DNA of 64,000 nt from Desulfoglaeba alkanexedens ALDC (GTDB lineage Bacteria; Desulfobacterota; Syntrophobacteria; Syntrophobacterales; DSM-9756), in contig NZ_CP040098.1 in NCBI RefSeq assembly GCF_005377625.1, positions 2,287,501-2,351,500 of the forward strand, in the 5' to 3' direction. The translations under genes and the position numbers were made by a program. The stretch's first letter is position 1. Each line of letters opens with the position of its first letter. Of this stretch, positions 53,699-62,369 are shown piece after piece. The notes under the pieces were generated by a model. That model ran no database searches. It was not told the origin of the DNA and worked only from the letters and a program-made list of their open reading frames with translations.

Positions 53699-54484
53699 AT
53701 GACGCTCCGCCGCATCCAAGTCAAGAGGGTTTGCTCCGTCGGCCTTCTGTTCGGTCTGCTGTTGGTTCCGCGGCCGGTCGGGGCCGCCGAAACCGGGGAC
53801 CGGGTCCGGCAGACCGTCGAGCAAACCATTGATGTCATGCAAAAAGCGCAGCAGCAGGAAGACGCCTGGGCCGGACAGAGGGCCGACCTGCTGGCCCGGT
53901 TTCAATCCCTGCAAGCCGAAAAGAAGCGCCTCGAGCGCACCCGCGAAGGGCTGGAACAGCGCCTTGCCTTCGAAGAAAAGGCGTTGCTCGAGGGCCGGCG
54001 AAAAGCCGAAGGCGCGCGATGGATCGAACACGAGCTGCAGGGTTATCTCGAATCCGTCGTGGCGCGCCTGGAGGAATTCATCCGGAAAGACCTGCCCTTT
54101 CTGCCGGCGGAAAGATCGCAGCGCATCGCATCCGTGAAGGAATGCCTCATGCGGCCGGATTCCGGCGTCGCGGAAAAGTACCGCCGGGTCATGGAGGCGC
54201 TGCAGATCGAGGCCGATTACGGCCGCAGCGCCGAGGTGGTTCAGGACCGTGTGGTCATCGACGGCAAGCCGCTGATGGTGGATATCCTGAGGCTGGGGCG
54301 GATCGCCGTCTTCTGGCGCACCCCGGACGGAAGCCGGGCGGGCCATTTCGATCCGGCCACGGGAGAATATGAACCGCTGGATTCCCGATACCATCGCGAA
54401 ATCGAGAAAGCGATGCAGATCGCACGCCGGGAGCGCACCACGGATCTGGTCCGGCTGCCGCTGGGGAGGATTGTCGTCCAATGA
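53699..54484 (+). CDS. DUF3450 protein of the TonB2/TtpC system
   Basis: This 261-aa protein has a signal peptide (GLLFGLLLVPRPVGAAE), a coiled coil (about 45-105, LQAEKKRLERTREGLEQRLA) and a beta-rich C-terminal region (ADYGRSAEVVQDRVVIDGKP). It matches DUF3450, found next to ExbB/TtpC genes in Vibrio-type TonB2 clusters. It probably sits in the periplasm and helps couple the proton channel to TonB. It overlaps the next gene by 4 bp. Confidence 0.85.
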   Translation: MTLRRIQVKRVCSVGLLFGLLLVPRPVGAAETGDRVRQTVEQTIDVMQKAQQQEDAWAGQRADLLARFQSLQAEKKRLERTREGLEQRLAFEEKALLEGRRKAEGARWIEHELQGYLESVVARLEEFIRKDLPFLPAERSQRIASVKECLMRPDSGVAEKYRRVMEALQIEADYGRSAEVVQDRVVIDGKPLMVDILRLGRIAVFWRTPDGSRAGHFDPATGEYEPLDSRYHREIEKAMQIARRERTTDLVRLPLGRIVVQ

Positions 54485-55974
54485 ACGGACAAAACGGTGG
54501 GGCGACGAAACGCGCCAGGGGATGCAAGGCATCAAGCGTCCGGCGTTACGCTGTAGCGGGAACGCTGGCGCTGGTGGGCCTGTGGCTTTGCACCGGACCG
54601 GTTGCGGCTGAGGACATGCGCGCCGCCTTGCAAAAGGCCAAGGCGCGCTACGAGGCCGCCCTGGCGGAAGCCCGCGAGAGCCAGAAACGCATCACCGAGG
54701 ACCGCCGGCTCCTCGAGCGGGAAGTCGCGCTTCTGGAGGGCCAGGTCGCCGCGCTCAAGGCGGACATCGACGCCGGCAACGCCCGCATCGAGGCCCTGGC
54801 CCGGGAGCGGGCGGCGTTTTCCGAGCGGCAGTCGGAAGATGAATCGGCCCTGCGGGAACTGACCGGCTCCATGCGGGTGGTGGCCCGCGACCTGGAAACC
54901 ACCCTGGCCCAGTCGCTGCTGACCGCTCTGGCACCGCAACGCCTCGACGCTTTGAAGTCGATGCTGGACAAGGACCATTTCCCGGGTCTCGACGATGCGA
55001 AAATCATGAGCGATCTGCTCTTCGAGGAAATGGCCTTTTCCGGCGAGGTGGCGCTGCGCAAGGGAAGTTTCATCGGTCGCAACGGCAACGAAACGCAGGG
55101 CGATATCTTGACCATCGGTAAGTTCACGGCGGCCTACAGGGCTGATGCGGAGGTGGGCTTTCTGAACTATTCGGAAGAAAACCACCGGTTTTTCGCGCTT
55201 TCGTCGCTCCCGCCATGGTCGATCGGCCGCAATCTCAAGGCCTATATGCAGGGGGATACGGATGAGGTCACCCTCGATATTTCGGACGGCGCCGCGCTGA
55301 AGCAGATCACCCATACCAACACCCTCATGGACCAGATCCGCAGCGGCGGCCTGCTGGTCTGGCCCATTCTGGCCATCGGCGTCTTTGCGATTCTCATCGC
55401 GGTGGAGCGGGTGTTTTTCCTCAAGGGGGTCCATGACAACACCGACGGGGTGATGGGCCGGGTCAACGACCTGGCGATGCAGGGCCGTTGGGAGGAGTGC
55501 GACGCCGTCGTCAAACAGAAAAAAGGGCGGCCGGTTTACGACGTCCTGGAGGCGGGGCTGTGCGCCCGGGGAGAAGATCGCGAAACGCTGGAGAGCATTC
55601 TTCAGGAGGCGATCCTGAAGGAACTCCCCCGGCTGGAACGGTTTCTGCCCATGCTCAACATGATGGGCGCCATCGCTCCGTTGCTGGGGCTGTTGGGCAC
55701 GGTGACCGGCATGATCACCACGTTTCACGTCATTACGCTGTACGGCACGGGGGACCCGCGCATGTTGTCCGGCGGCATCTCCGAGGCCCTGGTAACGACG
55801 ATGCTGGGCCTTTCCGTGGCCATTCCCATCATGCTCACCCACACCTTCCTGAGCCGGCGCGTCGAGCATGTGGTGGGCGACATGGAGGAAAAGGCCGTGG
55901 CGCTGACGAACATCATCTACCGGCAAACGGTTGTGGCGGAGCGCCGGGCTGTTTCCTGCGGCGTTCCCAATTAG
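54481..55974 (+). CDS. TtpC-like MotA/TolQ/ExbB proton-channel protein with periplasmic extension
   Basis: This 497-aa protein has a signal peptide, a long periplasmic coiled coil (about 45-140) and a DUF3450-like middle. Its C-terminal MotA/TolQ/ExbB domain has membrane helices at about 286-310 and in PLLGLLGTVTGMITTFHVI. This is the form of Vibrio TtpC, which is needed for TonB2-dependent uptake. It overlaps the DUF3450 gene and is followed by exbB. Confidence 0.9.
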   Translation: MNGQNGGATKRARGCKASSVRRYAVAGTLALVGLWLCTGPVAAEDMRAALQKAKARYEAALAEARESQKRITEDRRLLEREVALLEGQVAALKADIDAGNARIEALARERAAFSERQSEDESALRELTGSMRVVARDLETTLAQSLLTALAPQRLDALKSMLDKDHFPGLDDAKIMSDLLFEEMAFSGEVALRKGSFIGRNGNETQGDILTIGKFTAAYRADAEVGFLNYSEENHRFFALSSLPPWSIGRNLKAYMQGDTDEVTLDISDGAALKQITHTNTLMDQIRSGGLLVWPILAIGVFAILIAVERVFFLKGVHDNTDGVMGRVNDLAMQGRWEECDAVVKQKKGRPVYDVLEAGLCARGEDRETLESILQEAILKELPRLERFLPMLNMMGAIAPLLGLLGTVTGMITTFHVITLYGTGDPRMLSGGISEALVTTMLGLSVAIPIMLTHTFLSRRVEHVVGDMEEKAVALTNIIYRQTVVAERRAVSCGVPN

Positions 55975-56000
55975 GCGTACCGCTTTGCTCGAGGATGCCG

Positions 56001-56591
56001 ATGGACTTTGTGGCCCAAGTCTACGCGTACCTTCAACCGGGCGGGATCGTCATGTTCCCGCTGGTGATTTCCTCCGTGTGCATGTGGGTGCTCATCATCG
56101 ACCGGGTCCTTTACTACCGCCAACTGGGCCGGGATGATATCCCGCTGCGGCAGGCCGTGGGGATGCTTGCGGCAAAAGCGGCGCCGGCCGGCGCCACCGG
56201 GCTCAGGGCCGGTGTGGTGACAGCCTTTCTTGCGGAGCGCACCGGAGACCGGGACCTTGACAAGAAGATCCTTGACCGCTGCGCCATGCGGGCCAGGCCG
56301 TCGATCCGCAGGGCCCTGGCGCTCATCGCCACCCTGGCCGCCGTGGCGCCCCTCTTCGGACTTTTGGGGACGGTAACCGGCATGATCACCACCTTCGACG
56401 TGATCGCCCTGTTCGGCACCGGCAACCCGAAAGCCATGGCCGGAGGCATTTCCGAAGCCCTGATCACCACCCAAAGCGGTCTGACGGCCGCCATTCCGGG
56501 GCTCTTCATGAGCACCTATCTCATGCGGCGCGCCGGCCGGCTGGAAGGCCGGCTCGACGAAACGGTCGCCGTGCTCAAGAGGCATCTATGA
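56001..56591 (+). CDS. exbB: Biopolymer transport protein ExbB (TonB2 type)
   Basis: This 196-aa protein has three membrane helices, with the channel motif APLFGLLGTVTGMITTFDVI and the ALITTQSGLTAAIPGLF helix of ExbB/TolQ. GAGG lies six bases before ATG 56001. Its end overlaps exbD by 4 bp. Confidence 0.92.
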   Translation: MDFVAQVYAYLQPGGIVMFPLVISSVCMWVLIIDRVLYYRQLGRDDIPLRQAVGMLAAKAAPAGATGLRAGVVTAFLAERTGDRDLDKKILDRCAMRARPSIRRALALIATLAAVAPLFGLLGTVTGMITTFDVIALFGTGNPKAMAGGISEALITTQSGLTAAIPGLFMSTYLMRRAGRLEGRLDETVAVLKRHL

Positions 56592-57010
56592 TCAACGTTC
56601 GCCAATCCATCCGGGGGAGCCAAAAAACCGCCGAGATCAACATGGCGCCGCTCATCGACCTCGTGTTTCTGCTGCTGATTTTCTTTCTGGTCACCACGAG
56701 CTTTGTCAAGGAGACCGGCATCGACGTGGAGCGGCCCCGGGCGTCGACGGCGACCCTGAAGGAGGCGGGCAACATCCTGGTGGGAATCTCCGCCGAGGGC
56801 AGGGTCTTTCTCGATTCAAAGGAGGTCGATGTGCGGAGCGTCCGTGCCCATATCGAACGGTGTCTGGCGGAAAATCCCGAGGGTGCCGTGGTCATCGTCG
56901 CCGACAAGCAGAGCATCACGGACATGGTGATCCGAGTGATGGATCAATGCCGGCTGGCCGGAGCCCGTAACGTGAGCATCGCCGCTTCGTGCTCCGATGC
57001 CGAGGGATAA
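56588..57010 (+). CDS. exbD: Biopolymer transport protein ExbD (TonB2 type)
   Basis: This 140-aa protein has one membrane helix starting NMAPLIDLVFLLLIFFLV, with the essential Asp at residue 24, and a periplasmic domain ending VMDQCRLAGARNVSIA. It stops immediately before tonB. Confidence 0.93.
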   Translation: MINVRQSIRGSQKTAEINMAPLIDLVFLLLIFFLVTTSFVKETGIDVERPRASTATLKEAGNILVGISAEGRVFLDSKEVDVRSVRAHIERCLAENPEGAVVIVADKQSITDMVIRVMDQCRLAGARNVSIAASCSDAEG

Positions 57011-57718
57011 ATGGACGCGAGGACTTTCCGCAGAGCCTGGATCGCCGTGTCGGGCGCGCTGCTGGTCAATGCCTTTTTGCTGGCAATGCTTCCTTGGCCC
57101 GTGAGGCAGAAGTGCGTCAAACCGGATCTGGAGGTGGTCATGCCGGTGCATCTGGTGCAGATCCGGCATACGAAGCCAGCGCCTGCCGGACCGGAGGAAC
57201 CGCCGCCGGAGCAAAAGGAAGCGCCGAAGGCCCCGGAAGAGATTCCCGCTGCTTTACCTGACGTTTCGATCCGCCGGCCGGTGCCGGATACATCGCGGAT
57301 GAGCCTGGAGGTTCCCTCGCTGAACTTCGAAATCAATGCGAACCTCGCCGGAGGGGTGGCAGTGGCGCCGCCGCCGGCGGCGGTCGGCCCTACCGTTTTT
57401 GCATCGGCGGCGGCCAAGGCCATCTGGGACCAGGGCGAAGTGGATCAGGTGCCGGTGCCCGTGTCGCAGGTAAAGCCGCTGTATCCGTACCGCGCCCGGC
57501 GGCTGCAGTTGGACGGAAAGGTCAGGGTGCGGTTTCTCGTCAAGGAAGACGGACAGGTGAGCGGGCTCGAAATCGTGGAATCAGTTCCGCCCGGCGTCTT
57601 CGACGACAGCGTGCGCAGCGCGTTGGCCAAGTGGAGATTTTCTCCCGGGAAAGTCAACGGCAAACCGGTTTGCACCCGGGTTGCCACTACGATCGAATTC
57701 AAGTTCGAGGATGAGTGA
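57011..57718 (+). CDS. tonB: TonB energy transducer
   Basis: This 235-aa protein has an N-terminal anchor (about 10-28), a Pro/Glu-rich span (APAGPEEPPPEQKEAPKAPE) across the periplasm and a C-terminal TonB domain (VKPLYPYRARRLQLDGKVRV; VESVPPGVFDDSVRSALAKW). It transmits proton-motive energy to outer-membrane receptors such as that at 59556. It overlaps the TPR gene. Confidence 0.92.
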   Translation: MDARTFRRAWIAVSGALLVNAFLLAMLPWPVRQKCVKPDLEVVMPVHLVQIRHTKPAPAGPEEPPPEQKEAPKAPEEIPAALPDVSIRRPVPDTSRMSLEVPSLNFEINANLAGGVAVAPPPAAVGPTVFASAAAKAIWDQGEVDQVPVPVSQVKPLYPYRARRLQLDGKVRVRFLVKEDGQVSGLEIVESVPPGVFDDSVRSALAKWRFSPGKVNGKPVCTRVATTIEFKFEDE

Positions 57719-58953
57719 TGAAAACGAGATCGCCGCAAGAAAAAGACCGCCCTACCGCGTTTGCCGCCGCTGAAGCCGGATGGAAAATGTTCGGCCCTTG
57801 CGCCCTGGTGGCGGCGATGATGGTGTGGGCCGCTGGATCGCCGCTGGCCGCCGACCAGGGCGGCGACCTGCCGCAGGCGGTGCAGAGGGTGGTCTACGAA
57901 GCCCAGCAGGACATGACGGCCGGGAAGTACGCCGAGGCCGAAAAGAAGCTGTTGGCCTACGAGCGTTCGCATCCGGACGCCCCGCACTACCTGGTGGCCT
58001 TCACTCTGGGAAATGTTCTTTCGTACCAGGGCAAGAACCAGGCGGCGCTGGAGCGGTACCGCGCCTGCGCCGAGTTGAATCCGGGATTCGGACCCGTCTG
58101 GCAAAACCTCGGCAAGACCTGTTTCGACCTCAAGCAATACCCCCGGGCCGGAGAATATTTCTTCAAGGCTTGGCAGACCAGTGAGACGAAAGACCCGAAG
58201 CTCCACTACCATGCCGCCGTGGCCTGGATGCTGGCCGGCGAGAACCAGAAGGCCCTGGCGCATCTGGAATACCTGGTTTCGGGGGATGCGGGGCGGCCCG
58301 AGAAGCAATGGATCGAGGCGCTGCTGAAGGTCAGCCTGGACCTCGGCCGCGACGACAAGGCCGTCGAGGCCGTACGCAGTCTGCTGGCGAAGGAAGAAAA
58401 CCAGCCACGCTGGTGGAAGCTGTTGGCTCAGCTTCACGCGCGGCGACAGGAGTACCGTAAGGCCGTGAGCGCTTTTGAAGTCTACGCATTGCTGGTCCCC
58501 GCGCTCGGTCGTGAGGATGCGATCCTGATGGGTGACCTGTACAGCGCCATCCACATTCCCCTCAAGGCAGCCCAATATTATCGCAGCGCCCTGGCGATGC
58601 AGGACTGCCCCAAGCTGCGCAAGAAGCTGGCGGCGGCCTGGCTGGCCGCCCACCGTCCGGACGAGGCCCGCGAAACGATGCTCGCCGGACCGGAGCCGCT
58701 CTCCTGCCCCCGGATCTGGTTGGCCCTGGGCCGGACCTATTACGATCGGGGTGACTGGGAAAAGGCCCTGGATGCTTTTTCCCGTAGCGCCCGTCTCGCA
58801 CCCGAGGACGGTCGGGCGCACCTGATGCTGGGGCACTGCGCCCTGCAACTGCAGAAGAAGCAAATCGCCGTCGCGGCCCTGCGCAAGGCCTGCGAGTTCA
58901 AGGAATACCGGCGGCAGGCCGGCCGGCTGCTCGAAGCCACGGCCGCGCTCTGA
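57718..58953 (+). CDS. TPR protein of the TonB2 cluster
   Basis: This 411-aa protein has a signal-like hydrophobic N-terminus (CALVAAMMVWAAGSPLAA) and tetratricopeptide repeats through the rest (AGKYAEAEKKLLAYERSHPD; QAALERYRACAELNPGFGPV; GDWEKALDAFSRSARLAPED). TPR proteins regularly end TtpC-type TonB2 operons and may scaffold the periplasmic complex. ATG 57718 overlaps the tonB stop. Confidence 0.88.
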   Translation: MKTRSPQEKDRPTAFAAAEAGWKMFGPCALVAAMMVWAAGSPLAADQGGDLPQAVQRVVYEAQQDMTAGKYAEAEKKLLAYERSHPDAPHYLVAFTLGNVLSYQGKNQAALERYRACAELNPGFGPVWQNLGKTCFDLKQYPRAGEYFFKAWQTSETKDPKLHYHAAVAWMLAGENQKALAHLEYLVSGDAGRPEKQWIEALLKVSLDLGRDDKAVEAVRSLLAKEENQPRWWKLLAQLHARRQEYRKAVSAFEVYALLVPALGREDAILMGDLYSAIHIPLKAAQYYRSALAMQDCPKLRKKLAAAWLAAHRPDEARETMLAGPEPLSCPRIWLALGRTYYDRGDWEKALDAFSRSARLAPEDGRAHLMLGHCALQLQKKQIAVAALRKACEFKEYRRQAGRLLEATAAL

Positions 58954-59277
58954 TCAGAGCAATTTTACCAGAGTGGCGATCAAGGCGGCCTGAGCAATGA
59001 GCATTCCCGCTACCCAACGAATGATGCTTGCCTTAGATTCAGCAATCTCTTTTCTTAGCTCGGCCCTTAGCAACTCAATATCTTTTTTGAGTTCGGCACG
59101 TACCGATTCAATATATTTCGTAAGATTGCTTTCGGTGGTTTTCAGGTCAGTTGTAGTAGCCAGATTTTCTTCGATGGTCTCCCGGAAGACCTCGGCAATC
59201 TCCTTTGCGCATGCCTCCGGGAGTCCGGCAGATTTAAGGCGATTGTAAATGCTTAAGGTATCAATAGTGCGCAGCAT
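58954..59277 (-). CDS. Coiled-coil membrane-anchored small protein (DUF1640-like)
   Basis: This 107-aa protein has a helical N-terminus (LKSAGLPEACAKEIAEVFRE), a coiled coil with repeated heptads (RAELKKDIELLRAELRKEI) and a C-terminal membrane helix (WVAGMLIAQAALIATLVKLL). This matches DUF1640/CCDC90-type proteins. Its stop codon abuts that of the TPR gene on the opposite strand. It is AT-richer than the TonB2 genes. Confidence 0.78.
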   Translation of the reverse strand: MLRTIDTLSIYNRLKSAGLPEACAKEIAEVFRETIEENLATTTDLKTTESNLTKYIESVRAELKKDIELLRAELRKEIAESKASIIRWVAGMLIAQAALIATLVKLL

Positions 59278-59555
59278 GTTATAGATCTTTTTTTGATTTC
59301 TCCAGCGAAACAGCCGCCGGATAAGAGATTTAGATGCTAACTAACATAGTGATGTTCCATTGTCAATACTTAGCTTTAGGTACAGGCCATGTGTATATCA
59401 TTTGTGTAAAAGGCAAAGGCCGCGCATCCGGCAAAGAGTAAAACCGCTTTTCCCACGGAAGGAGGCTCCGTTTGCAGAGAAATCTCCTCACGGGGCCGCC
59501 CCTCGGTTTTTTTTATCAAGGCCGGGGGTCATTGTCAATTCAGGAGAAAAGAGAA
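59278..59555 (+). promoter_or_regulatory. Leader region of the TonB-dependent receptor
   Basis: A hairpin with arms GGGG/CCCC and a T8 tract lies at 59491-59514, 42 bp before the start codon. Upstream are ACGGA..TCCGT (about 59455-59471) and TTAGATGCTAA (59330-59340), whose TTAG/CTAA arms recall the 48400 repeat. A conditional terminator is possible. No cobalamin riboswitch core was recognised. Confidence 0.45.
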
Positions 59556-61442
59556 ATGAAACAATTTAAACTCGTATTATGTATATTAACTTTCATTCTT
59601 CCATTTAGCTTTTTTGCACAGGCGCAGGAGGTAAAAGAGCTTGGGAAAATCGTGGTTACGGCCACAATGACAGAAAAGGAGATTGAGAAAGCCCCCGGCT
59701 CCATTGAGGTAATTACCTCTCAGGAGATAAAGGACATAAACGCCCAGACTATAGCCGAGACATTGGAGATAGCCACCGGACTTATTGTTTCAGATGAGAG
59801 CGGAAGAGTAAAGGGACTCAGTATACGTGGCACGGGAAACAAACGTGCTCTGGTATTGATTGATGGAAGAAGATTTTCTTTAGGTTACAAGGATTCTGTT
59901 GATCTAAAACAGATTCCCATTGATATGATCGAGCGTATCGAAGTGGTCAGAGGCCCGACCTCCGCGCTTTACGGAAGCGATGCGATAGGGGGTGTTGTAA
60001 ATATCATTACTAAAAAACCGCCAAAAGAGTTCGCAATGGGGGCTACTTTTCAATATGGTATGGATACCTATGGAGAAGGTGAGGAACCGATTGTCAGGGG
60101 TTATCTTGGGGATACATTAGGACGTTTTGGATTCCTCTTTGCCGGAAGTTACCTGGATAAAAATGAATGGGATAGAGATGGCATAATCCCTGACGATGGA
60201 GATGACGAAGATCTTGGTTCGATAAACGGACGTTTATCTTTCGAACTGACTGAGCATCAGAAACTCCTTGCAGGATTTGAATATAGTGAACTGGATAGAG
60301 AAGGGCTTAGATTTTATGAAGGTCTTGACAGGGAAAGAATAGCCGAGGACACGAGACAAAGCTATTTCTTGCAATACAATGCCAGGCCGAATCCCCTTTT
60401 TAATTTTGAGCTCAGGGCCTATCACTCCGGACATGAAGATGATGTAAAGTTCTCACCCTTTGCGGAAACCACTCCCGAGGAAGATGCAGAACGTAAGCTG
60501 GATCAGGTAGAAGGTCGTTTCACGGGCGTTCTTTTTGAGAAACATATATTCACCGCGGGTTCGGAATTTAGAAAGGAGGAAATAGATATTGACACAGGTA
60601 GTGAGGATATAGATAATTTTAGTATCTATCTGCAGGATGAATATCAGATTTTTGACCCCTTATATCTGGTTCTGGGCGTCAGATTTGATGAACATTCCGA
60701 ATTTGGATCGGAATGGACCCCCCGTTGTTCGTTAATATACAAAATCCTTCAAAATCTTAGATTCAAAGCGTCTTATGGGACCGGTTTTCGCGCCCCCGGT
60801 CTCTCCGAACTTTATGTTACTTCCATGAGACAGAGAGGAAAGAAGGTTTATGAATCTAATCCGGATTTAGATGCAGAGACATCAGAGAGCTATGAAGTCG
60901 CCATCGAAGGAGAATATAAAAAGTCATGGGGTAGGATTACCGCCTTTAGAAATGAGATAGAGGATTTGATCGAACCTGTCTGGTATAAATCAACAGGCAA
61001 AGGCAAAAATAAGAAAGACTATTACAGATACGAAAACGTTTCTGAGGCTACTACGCAAGGCGTGGAGCTGGAATGCGGCTTAAACCTTCCTCTGGGCTTT
61101 TCTTTCTCAGGGAATATGGCCTACCTGGATACAGAAAACGAAGACACTGATAAGGATTTGGAAGGGGAGCCGAAATATAAAGGACATCTGCAATTGGGTT
61201 ATCGATATCCTGAATTTGGACTTCGGGCTAATGTCCGAATGGATTACATCGGCGAACGCTACTATGCAGAGGGAACAGAAGGTGGCTATAGCCTTTTTCA
61301 CTGCTTCCTATCCAAAGAAATTTCTCAGTACATGGAGGTGTTTGCCGGGGTCAATAATATCTTCGACAAAAGAGAGGAGAAGGACGAAGTCGTATACGTG
61401 GAGCCGACGTATTTCTATGGCGGCCTGTCCATAAAATTTTGA
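59556..61442 (+). CDS. TonB-dependent outer-membrane receptor
   Basis: This 628-aa protein has a signal peptide (ILTFILPFSFFAQA-QE), a TonB-box-like start (ELGKIVVTATM), a plug domain (GLSIRGTGNKRALVLIDGRR; ERIEVVRGPTSALYGSDAIG) and a 22-strand-type barrel ending with Phe (GGLSIKF). The size and plug resemble CirA/BtuB/FepA-like receptors; the ligand is not determinable. It is AT-richer than the TonB2 genes, suggesting a different origin. AGGAG precedes ATG 59556. Confidence 0.93.
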   Translation: MKQFKLVLCILTFILPFSFFAQAQEVKELGKIVVTATMTEKEIEKAPGSIEVITSQEIKDINAQTIAETLEIATGLIVSDESGRVKGLSIRGTGNKRALVLIDGRRFSLGYKDSVDLKQIPIDMIERIEVVRGPTSALYGSDAIGGVVNIITKKPPKEFAMGATFQYGMDTYGEGEEPIVRGYLGDTLGRFGFLFAGSYLDKNEWDRDGIIPDDGDDEDLGSINGRLSFELTEHQKLLAGFEYSELDREGLRFYEGLDRERIAEDTRQSYFLQYNARPNPLFNFELRAYHSGHEDDVKFSPFAETTPEEDAERKLDQVEGRFTGVLFEKHIFTAGSEFRKEEIDIDTGSEDIDNFSIYLQDEYQIFDPLYLVLGVRFDEHSEFGSEWTPRCSLIYKILQNLRFKASYGTGFRAPGLSELYVTSMRQRGKKVYESNPDLDAETSESYEVAIEGEYKKSWGRITAFRNEIEDLIEPVWYKSTGKGKNKKDYYRYENVSEATTQGVELECGLNLPLGFSFSGNMAYLDTENEDTDKDLEGEPKYKGHLQLGYRYPEFGLRANVRMDYIGERYYAEGTEGGYSLFHCFLSKEISQYMEVFAGVNNIFDKREEKDEVVYVEPTYFYGGLSIKF

Positions 61443-61472
61443 TCGAAAGAACGGAAAGCATAGGAAATAAAG

Positions 61473-62369
61473 ATGATTATCTCGAAAAAACGTGCGCGCG
61501 CAGTGCTTTCAACAACGCTGACCACCCTGTGCTGCTGGACTATTCTGTCCGTTTTCGCGGTCGCGGGGCAAACCGCAGGCCTCGGCCGTTTCTGCCTGGT
61601 GAGCCTCGGCTGCGGCGATCCGGACAACATCACGCTCAAGGCGGTCAAGACGATCAAGGCCTCCGACATCCTCTTCTGCTCGGAGCAAATGAAAGCCGCC
61701 CATCCGGAGCTGATCGCCGGCAAGCAGATCTATCCGCTGCCGAGTCTGAAAATCCACAAACACTTTCAGGCGTTGAAGGCCGGCTTTTTCCAGGGCGCCA
61801 AGGCCGGGAAGGCCAAGGACCCGGAGATCGAAAGGAAGATCGAAGAATTCAGGCGCATCGTCACCGAGGCCGTTCAGGCCGGCAAGAACGTATCGCTGCT
61901 CGATTACGGCGATCCGTGCATCTACGGTCCGTACATCTGGACCATGCAGGTGCTCAAAGATCTCGATCCACTCATCGTGCCGGGCATCAGCAGCTTCAAC
62001 GCCGCCAACGCCGCTTTGAGAACAGGCGTCACCTTCGGCTTCGAGGCGCACTCGGCCGTTTTGACCAACGCCGCCGACCTGAAGGAAGGCTACGACGGGG
62101 CCGACACCATCGAGCGGATGGCCGCCACCCGGTCCTCCATGGTGATTTTCACCATGTTCGTGGAGCTCGATGAATTGGTTGAAAAGCTCTCCCGCCACTA
62201 TCCCGCCGACACTCCGGTGGCCATCGTGGTCAAGGCCGGTTACGAAAAGGAACAGAAGATCATCCGCGGAACGCTCAAGGACATCGTGCAGATCGCGGCC
62301 AAAGAGGGAGATATTTCTTTCGAGCACCTGATCTACGTCGGCGATTTTCTAAATGGCCAGGCCGCATGA
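61473..62369 (+). CDS. Tetrapyrrole methylase-family protein with signal peptide
   Basis: This 298-aa protein has an N-terminal export signal (KKRAR, then a hydrophobic run ending SVFAVAGQTAG) directly followed by a tetrapyrrole (corrin/porphyrin) methylase domain. The domain has LVSLGCGDPDNITLKAVKTI at the first loop, LDYGDPCIYGPY at the SAM-site motif and VPGISSFNAANAAL. Members methylate cobalamin or siroheme precursors in the cytoplasm with SAM, so an exported form is unexpected. It may bind rather than modify a tetrapyrrole, or remain membrane-anchored facing the cytoplasm. It follows the receptor by 30 bp and overlaps the permease by 4 bp. Confidence 0.85.
   Translation: MIISKKRARAVLSTTLTTLCCWTILSVFAVAGQTAGLGRFCLVSLGCGDPDNITLKAVKTIKASDILFCSEQMKAAHPELIAGKQIYPLPSLKIHKHFQALKAGFFQGAKAGKAKDPEIERKIEEFRRIVTEAVQAGKNVSLLDYGDPCIYGPYIWTMQVLKDLDPLIVPGISSFNAANAALRTGVTFGFEAHSAVLTNAADLKEGYDGADTIERMAATRSSMVIFTMFVELDELVEKLSRHYPADTPVAIVVKAGYEKEQKIIRGTLKDIVQIAAKEGDISFEHLIYVGDFLNGQAA

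Noticed and set aside
59340-59555. Cobalamin riboswitch before the TonB receptor
   Set aside because: The conserved core and the GCCACTG box are not present.
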